Source of the DNA: Cytophagaceae bacterium
GTDB taxonomy: Bacteria > Bacteroidota > Bacteroidia > Cytophagales > Spirosomataceae
Length of the DNA stretch: 64,000 nucleotides
NCBI GenBank assembly: GCA_027486845.1
Contig: JAIXOL010000029.1
Coordinates: forward strand, 1 to 64,000
Reading direction: 5' to 3'
Shown here: piece by piece, positions 36,436 to 46,789 of the stretch
Numbering within the stretch: the first letter of the stretch is position 1
Layout of the letters: the number at the start of each line of letters is the position of its first letter
The notes under the pieces: generated by a model
The model's database searches: none
The model's input: only the letters and a program-made list of their open reading frames with translations
What the model was told of the DNA's origin: nothing
Program-made: the position numbers and the translations under genes

Positions 36436-36865
36436 TAAATTGGAAGAAAAAAAGATTTTATTTTGTATTTCTAATTTGAAAGTTCTGATTAAAAAATCTT
36501 AAGGTTTTTGTAAACTTAAAATGATATTTTAAGACACGAATTTTTGAAAAAATAATGAATTAAATAATGCTTTAAAAACTAGAACAGACCGCAAAAAGCT
36601 GCTTATGCTAAAGTCTATTTATTAATTATTAGAGATTTGGACTTTTTAGTAAATCTTAGGATTTTTGTCAATTTCTGTTTGAGAAATAGGGAATAATTGT
36701 AATTTATTTGCTTAGAAATGATATAATGGGTCAACTGATGGTTTTTTTTTTTGCTATCTTTGAACAAAGGTCTTTTTATGTATCTCTTTTAACAGTTATA
36801 CCAAAACTAAAGTCAGTAGTCAAACTATTGACACTTTCTACAATTCGTTAATAATAAATTAGTAC

Positions 36866-37179
36866 GTGTACATCCAAAAGAAAATTTTAATCTACAAATC
36901 AATGGTTTCCGAAACAAACGCAACCCAAAAAGACTTTTCGGCCATTTTATTCCAAGATTTATTTTCAGATGATAAGAAAATAGGGGTAATGAGAGAAGAA
37001 ATTTATGAATTATCCTCTTGTGTGGTAATTAACGATGGAAAAGGGGATTTTCACTAACAAAAATCCCTTGTCAAGCCCAATAATCACCTGTTTTTTCAAT
37101 TATTCTAGAAGATTTTAATGCTGATGGTTATGTAAATTTTTTATTACTAGAAAACTTTTTTTCGAATGAAGCTAATTAA
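36866..37179 (+). pseudogene. Remnant of an FG-GAP/VCBS-repeat surface protein
   Basis: Two consecutive frames carry recognisable C-terminal VCBS/FG-GAP repeat text. The first (to 37057) ends SSCVVINDGKGDFH. After a frameshift a second piece reads SPVFSIILEDFNADGYVNF followed by LLLENF, up to TAA at 37179, with an in-frame stop just before SPVF. In intact relatives these pieces are continuous (NDGKGNF ... EDFNGDGY.D.L). Only the extreme end of a much larger gene survives. No upstream part was found, so the gene was truncated before decaying. Confidence 0.6.
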
Positions 37180-37274
37180 GGTTGTGTAAGATATTATCAA
37201 GCTATTTTTGTAATTTATTATTTGTTATATAATTTATGTTATGTTAAATAACAAAAGCGTCATAGTTTATGTAT

Positions 37275-37451
37275 TTAACCTCTCTTACAAATCTGATATT
37301 TATTCCAATAAATTTCACTTATTTCGTAACTCATAAAAGAATTATCAGTCCTTATTTTTAAAGTTGATGATTTGTTTGAAAAATCAAGCACTATTCTCTC
37401 AATTGTATTTTCTGGAATGCCAAAGCTAATTTCAAATTCAAAAAAATCAGT
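37275..37451 (-). other. Unidentified 58-codon open frame, probable gene remnant
   Basis: A minus-strand frame bounded by stops reads naturally (FFEFEISFGIPENTIERI, then VLDFSNKSSTLKIRT). It has no start codon before Met40. It lies among pseudogenes and most likely is the tail of a lost gene. I do not recognise the family. From 37452 to about 38033 I see nothing coding. Confidence 0.25.
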
Positions 37452-38033
37452 TTAACAAAAAAAGCCTAAAATCGCCAAATTTGCTTTGAATCAACGACAA
37501 GTTTTTTTGAGTGGATAATCACCATTTCAAAATAAATGTTTATATAAAAAACTTTATACTGATGTTACAATACTAACTATACATTTTTAAAATAAATTCT
37601 GATTTTTTTAACAGTTTCACCCTTGAAAATTTGTGCCGTAATTTATATTGTCAAATACTCATTTTCAAGGGCTATCTATATATTTTAAAACCTTCCAACT
37701 AGAATCGGTTTTAAATCCCCCCTCTCCTACTTCGGTCAGTTTAATAGTATTTCCTTTCAATTATGTATAATATTTTACTTTTCCAAAAAAATGAAATCTA
37801 CCTTATATTGTATTCAAAGTCATTGTTATAAATGAATCAACTATGAACCTAAATTAGGATTTTCAACTATAATTTTTTCGTAATTTAGGATGAAAAAAAA
37901 TGGTTAAAAATTTGTGTTCATCAAATTCGTTCAAAACCTAAAACGGCTAAAACAGGTAAAAGCATATAAATATTCAAGTAAATTCATTTTTACTTTTTAG
38001 CGGCATTGCACAAATATTTACTTCAATAAAAAA

Positions 38034-39557
38034 ACGCTTACTTTATCAGCAACTTTGACCAACTTTGCTGGATCTGCACAATCAATAGAGATTATTTCTA
38101 TTGGAGGTGCCGACAATTTTTCAGCCATTTTGGATTTATAATCAACTACCAAAGGATTTTTGATACCTCGTACGACCAATGCTCAAATGAGGGCTATTCA
38201 AAACCAAGCACAAGAACTTCTTGCGTTTTGTACCGATTATGGTACAAGTAGCGATTATTATTTTTATAAAGGTTCGGCATAGGTGGCTCTAGGTTCCCTT
38301 ACTGTTTCGTTCTCCACTACTGTTGGACCTTTATGCTCAAGTACTTGTAAAAACGGTGCAACTTTTACCAATGGCGTGTTAAGTCTGGTACTGGCCAATG
38401 TGGATAATCCAGGAATAGTTACTAAAAATGCTCAAACAATTGTAGGTGTTAAAACATTTTCAGCTGCTCTTGTTCTATCAACTGCTACAGTCTCCTAGGC
38501 CTTACTTACAGATGCCAATAAAAATGTAGTTTCAAATGCTTTAACTGGAATTGGAAATGTAGTCATTAGTAATGCTTTCACTGGTACTGAAAATGGCTTT
38601 ACAAAATCATTGATAGCTTTAGCAAATATTGATAATACAACTGATTTAATAAAACCTCTTTCTACAGCAACACCAACGGTTTTAGCAAATAAAGTAGATA
38701 AAGTATCAGGATTAATTAACACTGCTGAAATAACAAAACTTGGTAACCAGTCGGGTACTACTACAGGTGACCAAACCTTGCCAACCCTGTCAAGCTTAGG
38801 AGCAGTTTCTTCTAATTTAGAAATAACTTGTGTAACGCATACTCAAATAACCCATGATGCCAAAGGTTTGGTAACAGGAGGTATAGCTGCAGCCACCAAG
38901 AAAATTATGTTTCAGATACTTAACTAGCGGAGTTAAATCAAATTAAGCAACTGCAAAGTTATTCAAATGTTACAGATGCCGATAGTAATAGTTATAAAAC
39001 AGTAAAAATTGGTAATCAGACATGGATGGCTGAATATTTGAAAATAACAAGATATAAACTTGGAAATACGAATATATCGCAAAATTTGCCTGCTAATTAC
39101 TTGATTTTTAACACAACCGGAGCTTGCCGCCTATTATATTGCAAATAATGCTGTTTATGGTTTTTTGCATAACCTTGCATCCAATGAATAACACCGATGG
39201 TCTTCGTCCCGAGGGTTGGTGTGTGCCTTCCAATGATGATTTGAATATATTAATATAGCCCTTGGGAATGTCATCCTTGTAGGCGGTAAGCCAAAATTTA
39301 TAGGGTTCGATGATTATACTATCACCAATTGAAAAGTAACAAATACAAGCGGCTTTTCGGCACTGCCGGGTGGTTACCCTATCAGAACATCAGGTGCGTA
39401 CGAATAAATTGGAGAAATTGCTTATTTATGGAGTGCTACTGGAAACTCTGGCACCACTGCCTAATTCCGTGGTTTGCAATACAACAGCAATAACATTTCT
39501 GTTGACAGTTCTGCTATTAAGTTCAATGGTTTTTCCGTTCGTTGCATCAAAAATTAA
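38034..39557 (+). pseudogene. Broken FISUMP-domain (Fib_succ_major) surface protein
   Basis: Reading through stops and frameshifts recovers a whole protein in order. An N-terminal tail-fibre-like module comes first (STTKGFLIPRTTNAQMRAI, then YFYKGSA-stop-VAL, where relatives have a tryptophan). Low-complexity coiled text with NTAEITKLGNQSGTTTGDQT and HDAKGLVTGG follows, and then the FISUMP domain: [54 protein letters not shown] and the terminal NGFSVRCIKN. At least four in-frame stops and several frameshifts are present. The first stops look like C-to-T or G-to-A transitions (CAA to TAA, TGG to TAG). Intact relatives are secreted or surface proteins of unknown role in Bacteroidota and Fibrobacteres. 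Confidence 0.75.
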
Positions 39558-39789
39558 ACCGTTTAATTCTTTTTTTCTAATAAAGACATTTAAACCTGCA
39601 AAGTGGTCGTTTTATAAAAGAAGTAAATAAGCAATATCGTTCCCTCTAGGTCCTCGGCAAATGACTCCGAAGGAATTGTAATATCAAACTTGACTCGTCC
39701 TAAATTAGTTTACAAGCATAAGTAAAAATCCTGATGTAGGTTTACAGTTGATTTATTATAATTATTCTTCAATTATCCTTTCAATTTTC

Positions 39790-40492
39790 CGCTAAGTAAA
39801 TGAGATTGATTGAGAGTTATAATAGCAATACTTATTTTTTAGAATTCCGTTTTCCTATACAGCAACGGTTCGTCGTTCGATTACATTTTCCAAAGATTCT
39901 ACATCTTGTGTCATCCTACTTTCTTTGAAAATTTTCCCTTATGCTTACATTCTCTTTGTAACAATATTCAATTCCATTGTCTGACTAATGAATTAGGTTT
40001 TATATAATTTTTGACAGAGCAGATTTATTATTGACATTTTAAAGGCTTCTGCCGAACTAATTGTCAAAAGATTATCCGCCACACGATAGCCAACATTTTT
40101 TTTTGAGTAAGTGTCAGTGATGAGTGTAATATACCCATTTCCGATTTTCGTTTCGAAATAGGTGATTTCAGTAATGGATATTTGATTAGGCTTTATTGCA
40201 TCTATTCTTTTAATTTTGTTAGTTATTTTCCTAGTCAATAAGTTGAATAAGTGGTTTGATCTTTTTTTATTATCGTAAGTATCTCATTCCTTGCCAAAAT
40301 TTTAAATTGTTTATCTTGCCTATTTTTATTTGATGTTTGACCATAAATATTTTAAGCATTCTGTATAGCTTCTGTGTTCCAATTAAATGTTATCTTTTTT
40401 GAATCGTTATTACCTCTTGTCTGAGCAATACTTCTTTGATATGATAGTCGTGTTCTCTCCATCAAAGTTGATGGTTTTACTTTATGCTTCAT
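39790..40492 (-). mobile_element. Decayed IS3-family transposase (orfB)
   Basis: Minus-strand translation gives pieces of an rve-type integrase: DKQFKILARNEILTIIKK, then IDAIKPNQISITEITYFET followed by GYITLITDTYSKKNVGYRV, and after another break MTQDVESLENVIERR and NGILKNKYC. The PNQ...DITY...Y..L.TD.YS pattern is that of IS3-family orfB, with the first catalytic Asp of DIT changed to Glu (EIT). Stops and frameshifts show it is inactive. Terminal repeats were not found. Confidence 0.7.
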
Positions 40493-41828
40493 GCCAAATC
40501 GTCCCAAATATACTACTATCTTGTGATTTCATTTCATATTTCTTAGCTATATAGCAGATTTTGTTTCATTGCTATTCAATTATTTTAACATACACGTCAC
40601 TTAAAATTTTAATCGTAATGTAACTTGTGTCGGAGGTATCATTACACCTTGGTTGTTTTGTTTCTTGCCACCTCTATCCATTGCCTTGTTTTAACCTATT
40701 TTAAGACAAGTCAAGCTACAATTCCTTTGAATTGTTCTACCAACCTATATATGATGTATTAATTTTTTAATACAATATTAGCCTCATCCCCTATCCAGTT
40801 TTTTTTAAATAATTTACTTTTAGAAACATTGTACTTAAAATTACACCTTCAATATTTTGGATTAATAATAAATTTATCTGTGCTTTTTTTATTCACAATA
40901 CAAATTTATTTTTTCGTTCAAATTTTAAATTACATTTCGTTTGATTTTTATCATCAAATTGGACAATAATTTGTATTCAACTTATGTATATATTTATTTT
41001 TGTCACCTTTATTAATAATTATGTTCGCTGCAAAGAATTAGTAGAAAAATTATAATCTCTTTGCTTTATATCAATGTTTTTTGATATTTTTTTACATTCC
41101 ACTAATAATTCTAACCTTTGTTTGAAAAATTAAAATTTTTAATCCCTTTATAAAAGAGAATAATATAACTTATTTTATGTTCTCTTTTTATGTCACTTGC
41201 TTGTAATTTGACATAAATTCGGTTTTCAAATTATTGGAAAATTGTTTTACAATGTTACTTTTTAGTTTAATCGCCTTTATTATTTTATCTTTTTGGTAGA
41301 ATTAATGTATTCTCCTACCCTTTTTAATTATAAAGGCTTGTTTTTTAAATTCATATATCAATTTTCCGTGTTTTATGTTAATTGAATTTATTATAACACA
41401 TTAAGAATTTTTGTGTTTATCATTAATTGTTTTTTTATCAATTGTTTTTGTTCCAGCAATTTTTATGTTTTTCTTCTTGTATATTTTTTTTGCAAAAAGT
41501 ATCAATTTGATGTTATGCTTTTTGTATTATCGTAATACTTTTTATTTTCGTGTAAGTTATTTTTATAGTTGAATTTTGATATATCTGGTACTTGAATTTG
41601 TAATATTTAATAGTTAAGAATGATTTGATTAGTAGATTGTAAAACTTTTCAATACTTGTTTATTGCTTATATCAATCTATATTTAAAAGTTGTTCATATT
41701 TTTAAATCATAATACTATGTCACTCTATTAATTTATAAACTAAAATAAATTCTTTATTAGTTTTGTTTTGGCACCTTTTAAATGTTTTCTGTCATAATCG
41801 TTAATTGCTTGTGCAATTAAATGTAAAT
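40493..41828. other. AT-rich stretch with no recognisable gene
   Basis: Very AT-rich DNA of about 1.3 kb. I see no frame with natural protein composition, no clear repeats and no RNA gene. It is probably decayed sequence or the 3' flank of the partition operon. Confidence 0.5.
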
Positions 41829-42611
41829 CTATATTCTGCGAATAATCCCCATTTTTTCTGCTTGCAATAATGTTATTTGGATACGATATTCTAGTCCAAT
41901 TTCTTCATTTGGGTTTTGTCTTATTTCTTTCCAGATTTCAACCAAATTATTTTTGATTAACCATCTTCCGTTTATTTCTACACTTATATCCTCTAATTTT
42001 GCTTTCGAAACTTTAGATCGTATTTTTTTAAGAATGTTTTCTTTTATTGATTCATCTGTTGTATCAACTGGTTTATGCACTTCTTTTATTATATTTGTGA
42101 GTAAGTTTGTATGTTCAGTTATCATTTTTGCTGTTATTGCTTTTCCTGTATTTAGGCTTTCTTCTACTATACTTCGCCAAACCTGAAAACGCAGCGTAAT
42201 TGGTATTTGGGCTAAAGCATTTGCATGAGATTCTTTCGAAGGTAATAAATTAGGTTTGTCGGAAATTTCCGACAAATTATTTTCCGACAATTGATGTACA
42301 ATTTCGGCAGCACCCATTAATTCATACGCCCGCTGTCTTTTTAATTGCCAACGGTCTTTACAATATGCTTCAAAAGTTGTAAAAGATTCACGGTATAATT
42401 TATTGTTTTTAATTTCAAAAAGTGCATTTCCAACTTCAATAAAGGTTTTTAATCCTTTTTCAATGATTTCTTCATAGGCATTTAAAGTTAATTTCTCATC
42501 GCTACTTAAAATTGAAATTTCGGTTGTTTCTTCATCAATTGAAATCAATTGATGAATTGGTTCAGCGTGTAAATCACGAAGTAAATCATTACTAAAATTC
42601 TTCTTTGCCAT
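41829..42611 (-). CDS. Partition-operon partner protein (ParB-position, DUF3102-like)
   Basis: A 260-aa cytoplasmic protein encoded 11 bp after parA on the same strand, the position normally held by parB. The central part (about 48-110) contains FIEVGNALFEIKNNKLYRESF, then TFEAYCKDRWQLKRQRAYEL, a helix-rich motif found in phage and plasmid proteins of the DUF3102-like group. No ParB/Srx or canonical HTH motif is obvious. The N-terminus (DLHAEPIHQLISIDE) recalls the short arginine/partner region that contacts ParA. A centromere-binding role is inferred from position. It could alternatively regulate the operon. Confidence 0.7.
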   Translation of the reverse strand: MAKKNFSNDLLRDLHAEPIHQLISIDEETTEISILSSDEKLTLNAYEEIIEKGLKTFIEVGNALFEIKNNKLYRESFTTFEAYCKDRWQLKRQRAYELMGAAEIVHQLSENNLSEISDKPNLLPSKESHANALAQIPITLRFQVWRSIVEESLNTGKAITAKMITEHTNLLTNIIKEVHKPVDTTDESIKENILKKIRSKVSKAKLEDISVEINGRWLIKNNLVEIWKEIRQNPNEEIGLEYRIQITLLQAEKMGIIRRI

Positions 42612-42622
42612 TTCGAGTTAAT

Positions 42623-43369
42623 TTAAATATTTGTTTGTTCCAAAATTTCAATACATAGACTTTCAAAATCCTTGGCTCCTCTTGACTCTGGAGCATACTC
42701 AAAAATACTTTGAGCAAACGCTGTACATTCCATCAATGAAACATCTTGACGGATTTGTGTTTTATACAATTTAACATTCGGATTTGAAAGAAGTTTACTA
42801 TATACCATTTGTCCAAATTTTGTTCGAATGTCAAATTTGTTAAGTAATATTCCTCCTAAATCTAACTTTGGATTCATACGCTTTTTTATCTTTAAACTCA
42901 ATTGTAATATTTCGTCTAAACCTACATAAGCAAAGTTTTCACCTTGCATTGGTACAACAAAGATATCACTAGATACGAGTGCATTAACTGTAAGCGAACC
43001 TAAACTAGGTGGACAATCAATTAATACAAAATCGTAATTCTTTCCTTCTAATTGTTCATGCAAAAAATAGCCACTATCGGGTTCTGAATTTATTCTATAT
43101 TCATAACTCAATAAGGTTCTGCTAGCAGGAATAATGTCAAAATTTCGTGTCTTGATTACTACACTTTCAAAATCGGTTTCACCAACTAGCAGCTCGCCAA
43201 TATGTCTTCCAGATATATTGGCACCAGCAGCAACACTCAAATTACATTGAGCATCTAAATCAATTAAAAGCACCTTCTTCCCAACAGAGCTTAATGCTGC
43301 ACTCAAATTTAATGTTGTTGTGGTTTTGCCTGTACCACCTTTATTGTTTGTAATTGATATAACTTTCAT
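42623..43369 (-). CDS. parA: ParA-type partition ATPase
   Basis: A 248-aa MinD/ParA-family ATPase. The deviant Walker A motif NNKGGTGKTTTT (signature Lys10, Lys15) opens the protein. The family's DLDAQCNLS follows, then FVLIDCPPSLGSLTVNALV (Walker B) and GILLNKFD. There is no N-terminal DNA-binding extension, so it is a short ParA of the type Ib/Soj style. It would drive segregation of a low-copy replicon together with the protein encoded 11 bp downstream. A short imperfect palindrome (CCCAAAAAT...ATTTTTAGG) just upstream may be an operator or centromere element. With the nearby Rep gene and iterons it marks a plasmid backbone. Confidence 0.92.
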   Translation of the reverse strand: MKVISITNNKGGTGKTTTTLNLSAALSSVGKKVLLIDLDAQCNLSVAAGANISGRHIGELLVGETDFESVVIKTRNFDIIPASRTLLSYEYRINSEPDSGYFLHEQLEGKNYDFVLIDCPPSLGSLTVNALVSSDIFVVPMQGENFAYVGLDEILQLSLKIKKRMNPKLDLGGILLNKFDIRTKFGQMVYSKLLSNPNVKLYKTQIRQDVSLMECTAFAQSIFEYAPESRGAKDFESLCIEILEQTNI

Positions 43370-45026
43370 TTGATATTATTAAGCAGGTTTATATTTCCCA
43401 AAAATAACATTTTTAGGAGAAATAAAACATTTTAATTAGGTAAAAATGATTATATAATGGATAGTTATAAGTTTTTTAATATTTAAAATATTATTGAATT
43501 ACACTTTTTCAAAATATCGCTTAAATTTGCACCATAACCAATGATAGAAACTGTTATTATAAAAAATTAATTGCTTATAAACTAAGTAACAGTCCATTTA
43601 TTTTCAATTATGATAAAACCCATTTTTGAAATAAAAAGAGATGAAAAAACAGTAATCCTAAAAATATATTATATCAAAAATGAAAATTACGGAGTTACAA
43701 GTTGGAATGTTTATAACATTTAATTTGCCATTTCTTATAAAAAAAGACGACAATAAGACTTACTTACAAATTTAGTAATGTGAGAATGTCGATGGAATTT
43801 TAATAGGATTTTATCAAACAACACTTAGACTACAACATCTAAAAATATACAGATAATGAAATAGTTAAAGTTATTCGAAAATCTCACTACCAGATATCCA
43901 AGTAAAATAAAAAATAAAGGAAGTAAGTTGATAACAGTTTCATAGAACAATAGAGATTGTAAGGACTAAAATAGGACTGACAATTAAACATAAGATTACG
44001 AAATTATCTACAGATTAATGAAACTAACAGAAATGAATTCTTGAGAATTAAAAACATTGGTAGCAAAAGATTTAAAGGATTAATCGATATTGGTCAGATA
44101 ATGCAAGAAACTGTGGTATTGATTTATATCATAAGCGAACCTTGGTTTCTAAATTACAAAGCGAACCGATTGATTTTGTTTAAGCGATTTGCCCATTAAT
44201 TATCTATAATTCATTAAGCTTTTTAATGCTTATTGTAAATCATTAATATAGGGTGAGAGAAAGTGAAATTACAAAGTAAAATACGAATTTGGAGAAGATA
44301 TCCACAAATATACACTAGGATATCAAAAAAAGAATAAGCCTTACAAAAAGGTAATGAAAAAGCAAAAGATAAAAATGAAGCAGCTTTTATGAAATTTGAT
44401 AAATTACAGATGTAAGTACATATTCTTTTTTTTGAATTAGGTGTTGCATACGATAAATTGTAATAATTGAATCAGCTATTGATAAATCTATTGAATGCTA
44501 GGCATAATGTATATTTTGAGATTTTGATAAGTGTTTTTATTTAACTTGTTAGTTCGAATTATTGATTCAATTGATTTTGGGATTTTCATTTGGGCAGGTT
44601 TTATAAAAAATATTTTTGAATGGGTAGGTATATTTTGAATGATAAATTATTGCCAATTGCAGCAGGAATTTACACAACTGTTAAATCTAAATACATCGAG
44701 GTATTTAGATTTAGGGTATAAATCGTTCAACTACCCAAACAGCTTTAACATTATTTGCCTTTTGTACATTGATGGAAATTAATTTAAAACATAAAAAAAT
44801 ACTTGAACCTACTTTAAAAAGTACAGAGAATAGAAAGTGGTAAGAATATGTCTCAAATTAGAATGAAAAATCAAAAAGTGAAAACAAAATAAGTATATGT
44901 TAATGTTTTTTCAATATTAATTATGTTTCTCAAAAATCAGAAATTATTAATCAAATATTATTCATAAATATATATTTTGTATTTTTATATTATTCAATTA
45001 TATTTATGTGTGTTTATTTGTAGTTA
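43370..45026. other. AT-rich intergenic region upstream of the replication module
   Basis: About 1.7 kb between parA and the iteron region with no supported gene. A 37-codon frame at 43610-43723 and scattered short frames look like old debris. The only clear structure is the hairpin at 44682-44713. The region may contain the centromere, but no repeated site was identified. Confidence 0.5.
44682..44713. repeat. Perfect 13-bp inverted repeat in the plasmid-like region
   Basis: TAAATCTAAATAC and its exact complement GTATTTAGATTTA flank a 6-nt loop (ATCGAG). No gene ends nearby, so it is not an obvious terminator; it could be a protein-binding or replication-related structure. Confidence 0.6.
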
Positions 45027-45042
45027 GGTAACAGTTTGTAAG
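45027..45042 (+). repeat. Outlying iteron copy
   Basis: GGTAACAGTTTGTAAG differs by one base from the iteron of the main array 331 bp downstream and has the same orientation. Confidence 0.6.
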
Positions 45043-45372
45043 AGATTTAATAATAAATAGTAAAAGATTTCTGTAATGTTTATCCAGAGAGGATATTTAC
45101 CCAATCTTAAGCGTTTAAATTCGAGATTAATATAATTACCGCCACCCCAAACCTTCTTTTGTTTTATTTTTTCTTGATTTTCTTTCTTTTTTTCATTTGA
45201 TTCAAGAGTTTTTCGTTGGAATGAAAAGTTTATTAACATATAAACACTAATAGATTATTAAATCAAAATTATATTTTAATTGTAATATCAGATTTAAAAG
45301 ATTTATAGATACTTTGTAGATAATTGTCCATGTTCATAACTAATTGACAGGTAGATGCTTATGTGGTAATAA

Positions 45373-45542
45373 GGTAACAGATTGTAAGAAATATGGGGTA
45401 AAAAAGTAACAGATTGTAAGAATAAGGTAACAGATTGTAAGAATAAGGTAACAGATTGTAAAATTTACAGTAACAGATTGTAAGGAATAAGGTAACAGAT
45501 TGTAAGGAAATTAAACAAGTAGAAACCTTACAATATGTTACC
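45373..45542 (+). repeat. Iteron array of a plasmid replication origin
   Basis: Six direct copies of a 16-bp unit (GGTAACAGATTGTAAG, with end variants) start at 45373, 45405, 45426, 45447, 45469 and 45491. Spacing is 32, 21, 21, 22 and 22 bp, about two helical turns, so the bound proteins lie on one face. An inverted copy (CTTACAATATGTTACC, 45527-45542) stands just before the rep gene and probably acts as the autoregulatory operator. Direct iterons plus an inverted operator copy are the classical layout of Rep_3-type theta origins. Confidence 0.88.
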
Positions 45543-45599
45543 TTATTGATAAAAAATATTATATTTGTGGATAACTCAGTTGTAAACGACTTAGAAAAT

Positions 45600-46706
45600 A
45601 TGAAAAAAAAGCAAGAACCAACTTTTGAATCTCCACAAGAAGTTGTACTTGTCGATAAGGGCCTTTCGAGCAAAGAAACAGATGTTGCAAGAGTTGTTAA
45701 TCATATTGACCAGATAAGAAAGTATTTTGACTTGCATCAAGAAAAAATACATTTATTGTTTGTTGCTCAATTAAAATCGCTACAAGGAGAAAATTATGAT
45801 TCGGCCAATTTGAATCCTGATAATCTTTACAAATTAAGTTTCCACTTGGGAGATAATCTACAAGTTGACAGAGAGCGTATTAGAAAAGCTTTAGATGATA
45901 TTACGAAGGTTCGATATCAGATTGAAGGTGTAAATCGTTTTGGGTATATTGTGCCATTCCCTTATGCCATGTTTGAAAACAATACCATCACCCTCAAAAT
46001 TCAGGGTTTGGTGTTAAAACAATATTTAGATATTTCGAAAGGATACACCAATATTTTGATTGGGGAGGCTTTGAAGTTAGAAAGTGAATATTCTATTAAA
46101 CTTTTTACTAATCTTAATGCTTGGTTGAATTTAGGAGAAAAAGTATATGAAATTTCGTACCTAAGGCAGTTATTGGGTATGAATGAGCCTTTGTTTGAAA
46201 ATTATAAATTTGTGAATTTATATCTAAAAAGGTGTAAGAAAGAAATAGAAAAGAAAACAAGTCTAAGATTTGATTGGGAAATAAGCCATTATATAAGAGG
46301 GAAGAGGAAACCAATTGCAGAAAAAGTTAAATTTTCAATCACAACCGAAAATAGGCTAAAGAGACAATTAGAAATAAACTTTGAACAAGAAGCAAAGAAA
46401 ACAATCAGAGATGAAAAGAAATTACACACTGACGATACGATAAGCTATTACCTCAATGCCGAGTCAGTTGAAGAAAAGTGGCGTTTGCTTAATAATGCAA
46501 TCTCTAATTATGGATTTAAGCAAGATGAAAAAGACTATATTCTAACGAATGCTTTAAATCAAGAATTTATTTATAAATTCATGGAAGTCCATATTTATTT
46601 ACAATATGAAGGAATGCTTGCCTTAAAAGAACAACGTAAACCAACAATTGCCAATTTTACTGCTTATTTTCGTAAATCTATGAAAAACAGCGGATTTTGG
46701 CTTTAA
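45600..46706 (+). CDS. Plasmid replication initiator protein, Rep_3/RepB family
   Basis: An initiator of 368 aa from the chosen start. The frame is open from 45546, but the ATG at 45600 is preferred because a TATATTTG -7-like element at 45560-45567 would put the transcript start beyond the earlier ATG. The N-terminal winged-helix domain (about 20-150) contains KETDVARVVNHIDQIRKYFD and PFPYAMFENNTITLKI. A second winged helix includes YSIKLFTNLNAWLNLGEKVYEISYLRQLLGM and YLKRCKKEIEKKTSLRFDWE. Tandem winged helices are typical of the family, which binds iterons to open the origin. It lies 57 bp after the inverted iteron copy. A C-terminal extension of about 110 residues exceeds the minimal family length. 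Confidence 0.9.
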   Translation: MKKKQEPTFESPQEVVLVDKGLSSKETDVARVVNHIDQIRKYFDLHQEKIHLLFVAQLKSLQGENYDSANLNPDNLYKLSFHLGDNLQVDRERIRKALDDITKVRYQIEGVNRFGYIVPFPYAMFENNTITLKIQGLVLKQYLDISKGYTNILIGEALKLESEYSIKLFTNLNAWLNLGEKVYEISYLRQLLGMNEPLFENYKFVNLYLKRCKKEIEKKTSLRFDWEISHYIRGKRKPIAEKVKFSITTENRLKRQLEINFEQEAKKTIRDEKKLHTDDTISYYLNAESVEEKWRLLNNAISNYGFKQDEKDYILTNALNQEFIYKFMEVHIYLQYEGMLALKEQRKPTIANFTAYFRKSMKNSGFWL

Positions 46707-46789
46707 TGAAGCCATTTTATTGATGATTTGGTTATATGCTTAAACTTTCATTTTTTGAGTTTGTTCAACAGAATGATTAGCTTCTGGAT

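Noticed and set aside
43610-43723. 37-codon frame in the region upstream of the replication genes
   Set aside because: Too short, no upstream promoter or motif, in strongly AT-rich DNA.
45359-45673. 104-codon minus-strand frame over the iterons, and a CRISPR-like impression from the repeats
   Set aside because: The frame is the repeated translation of the iteron array. The units are 16 bp at 21-22 bp period with no unique spacers of CRISPR size, so this is an origin, not a CRISPR or a gene.
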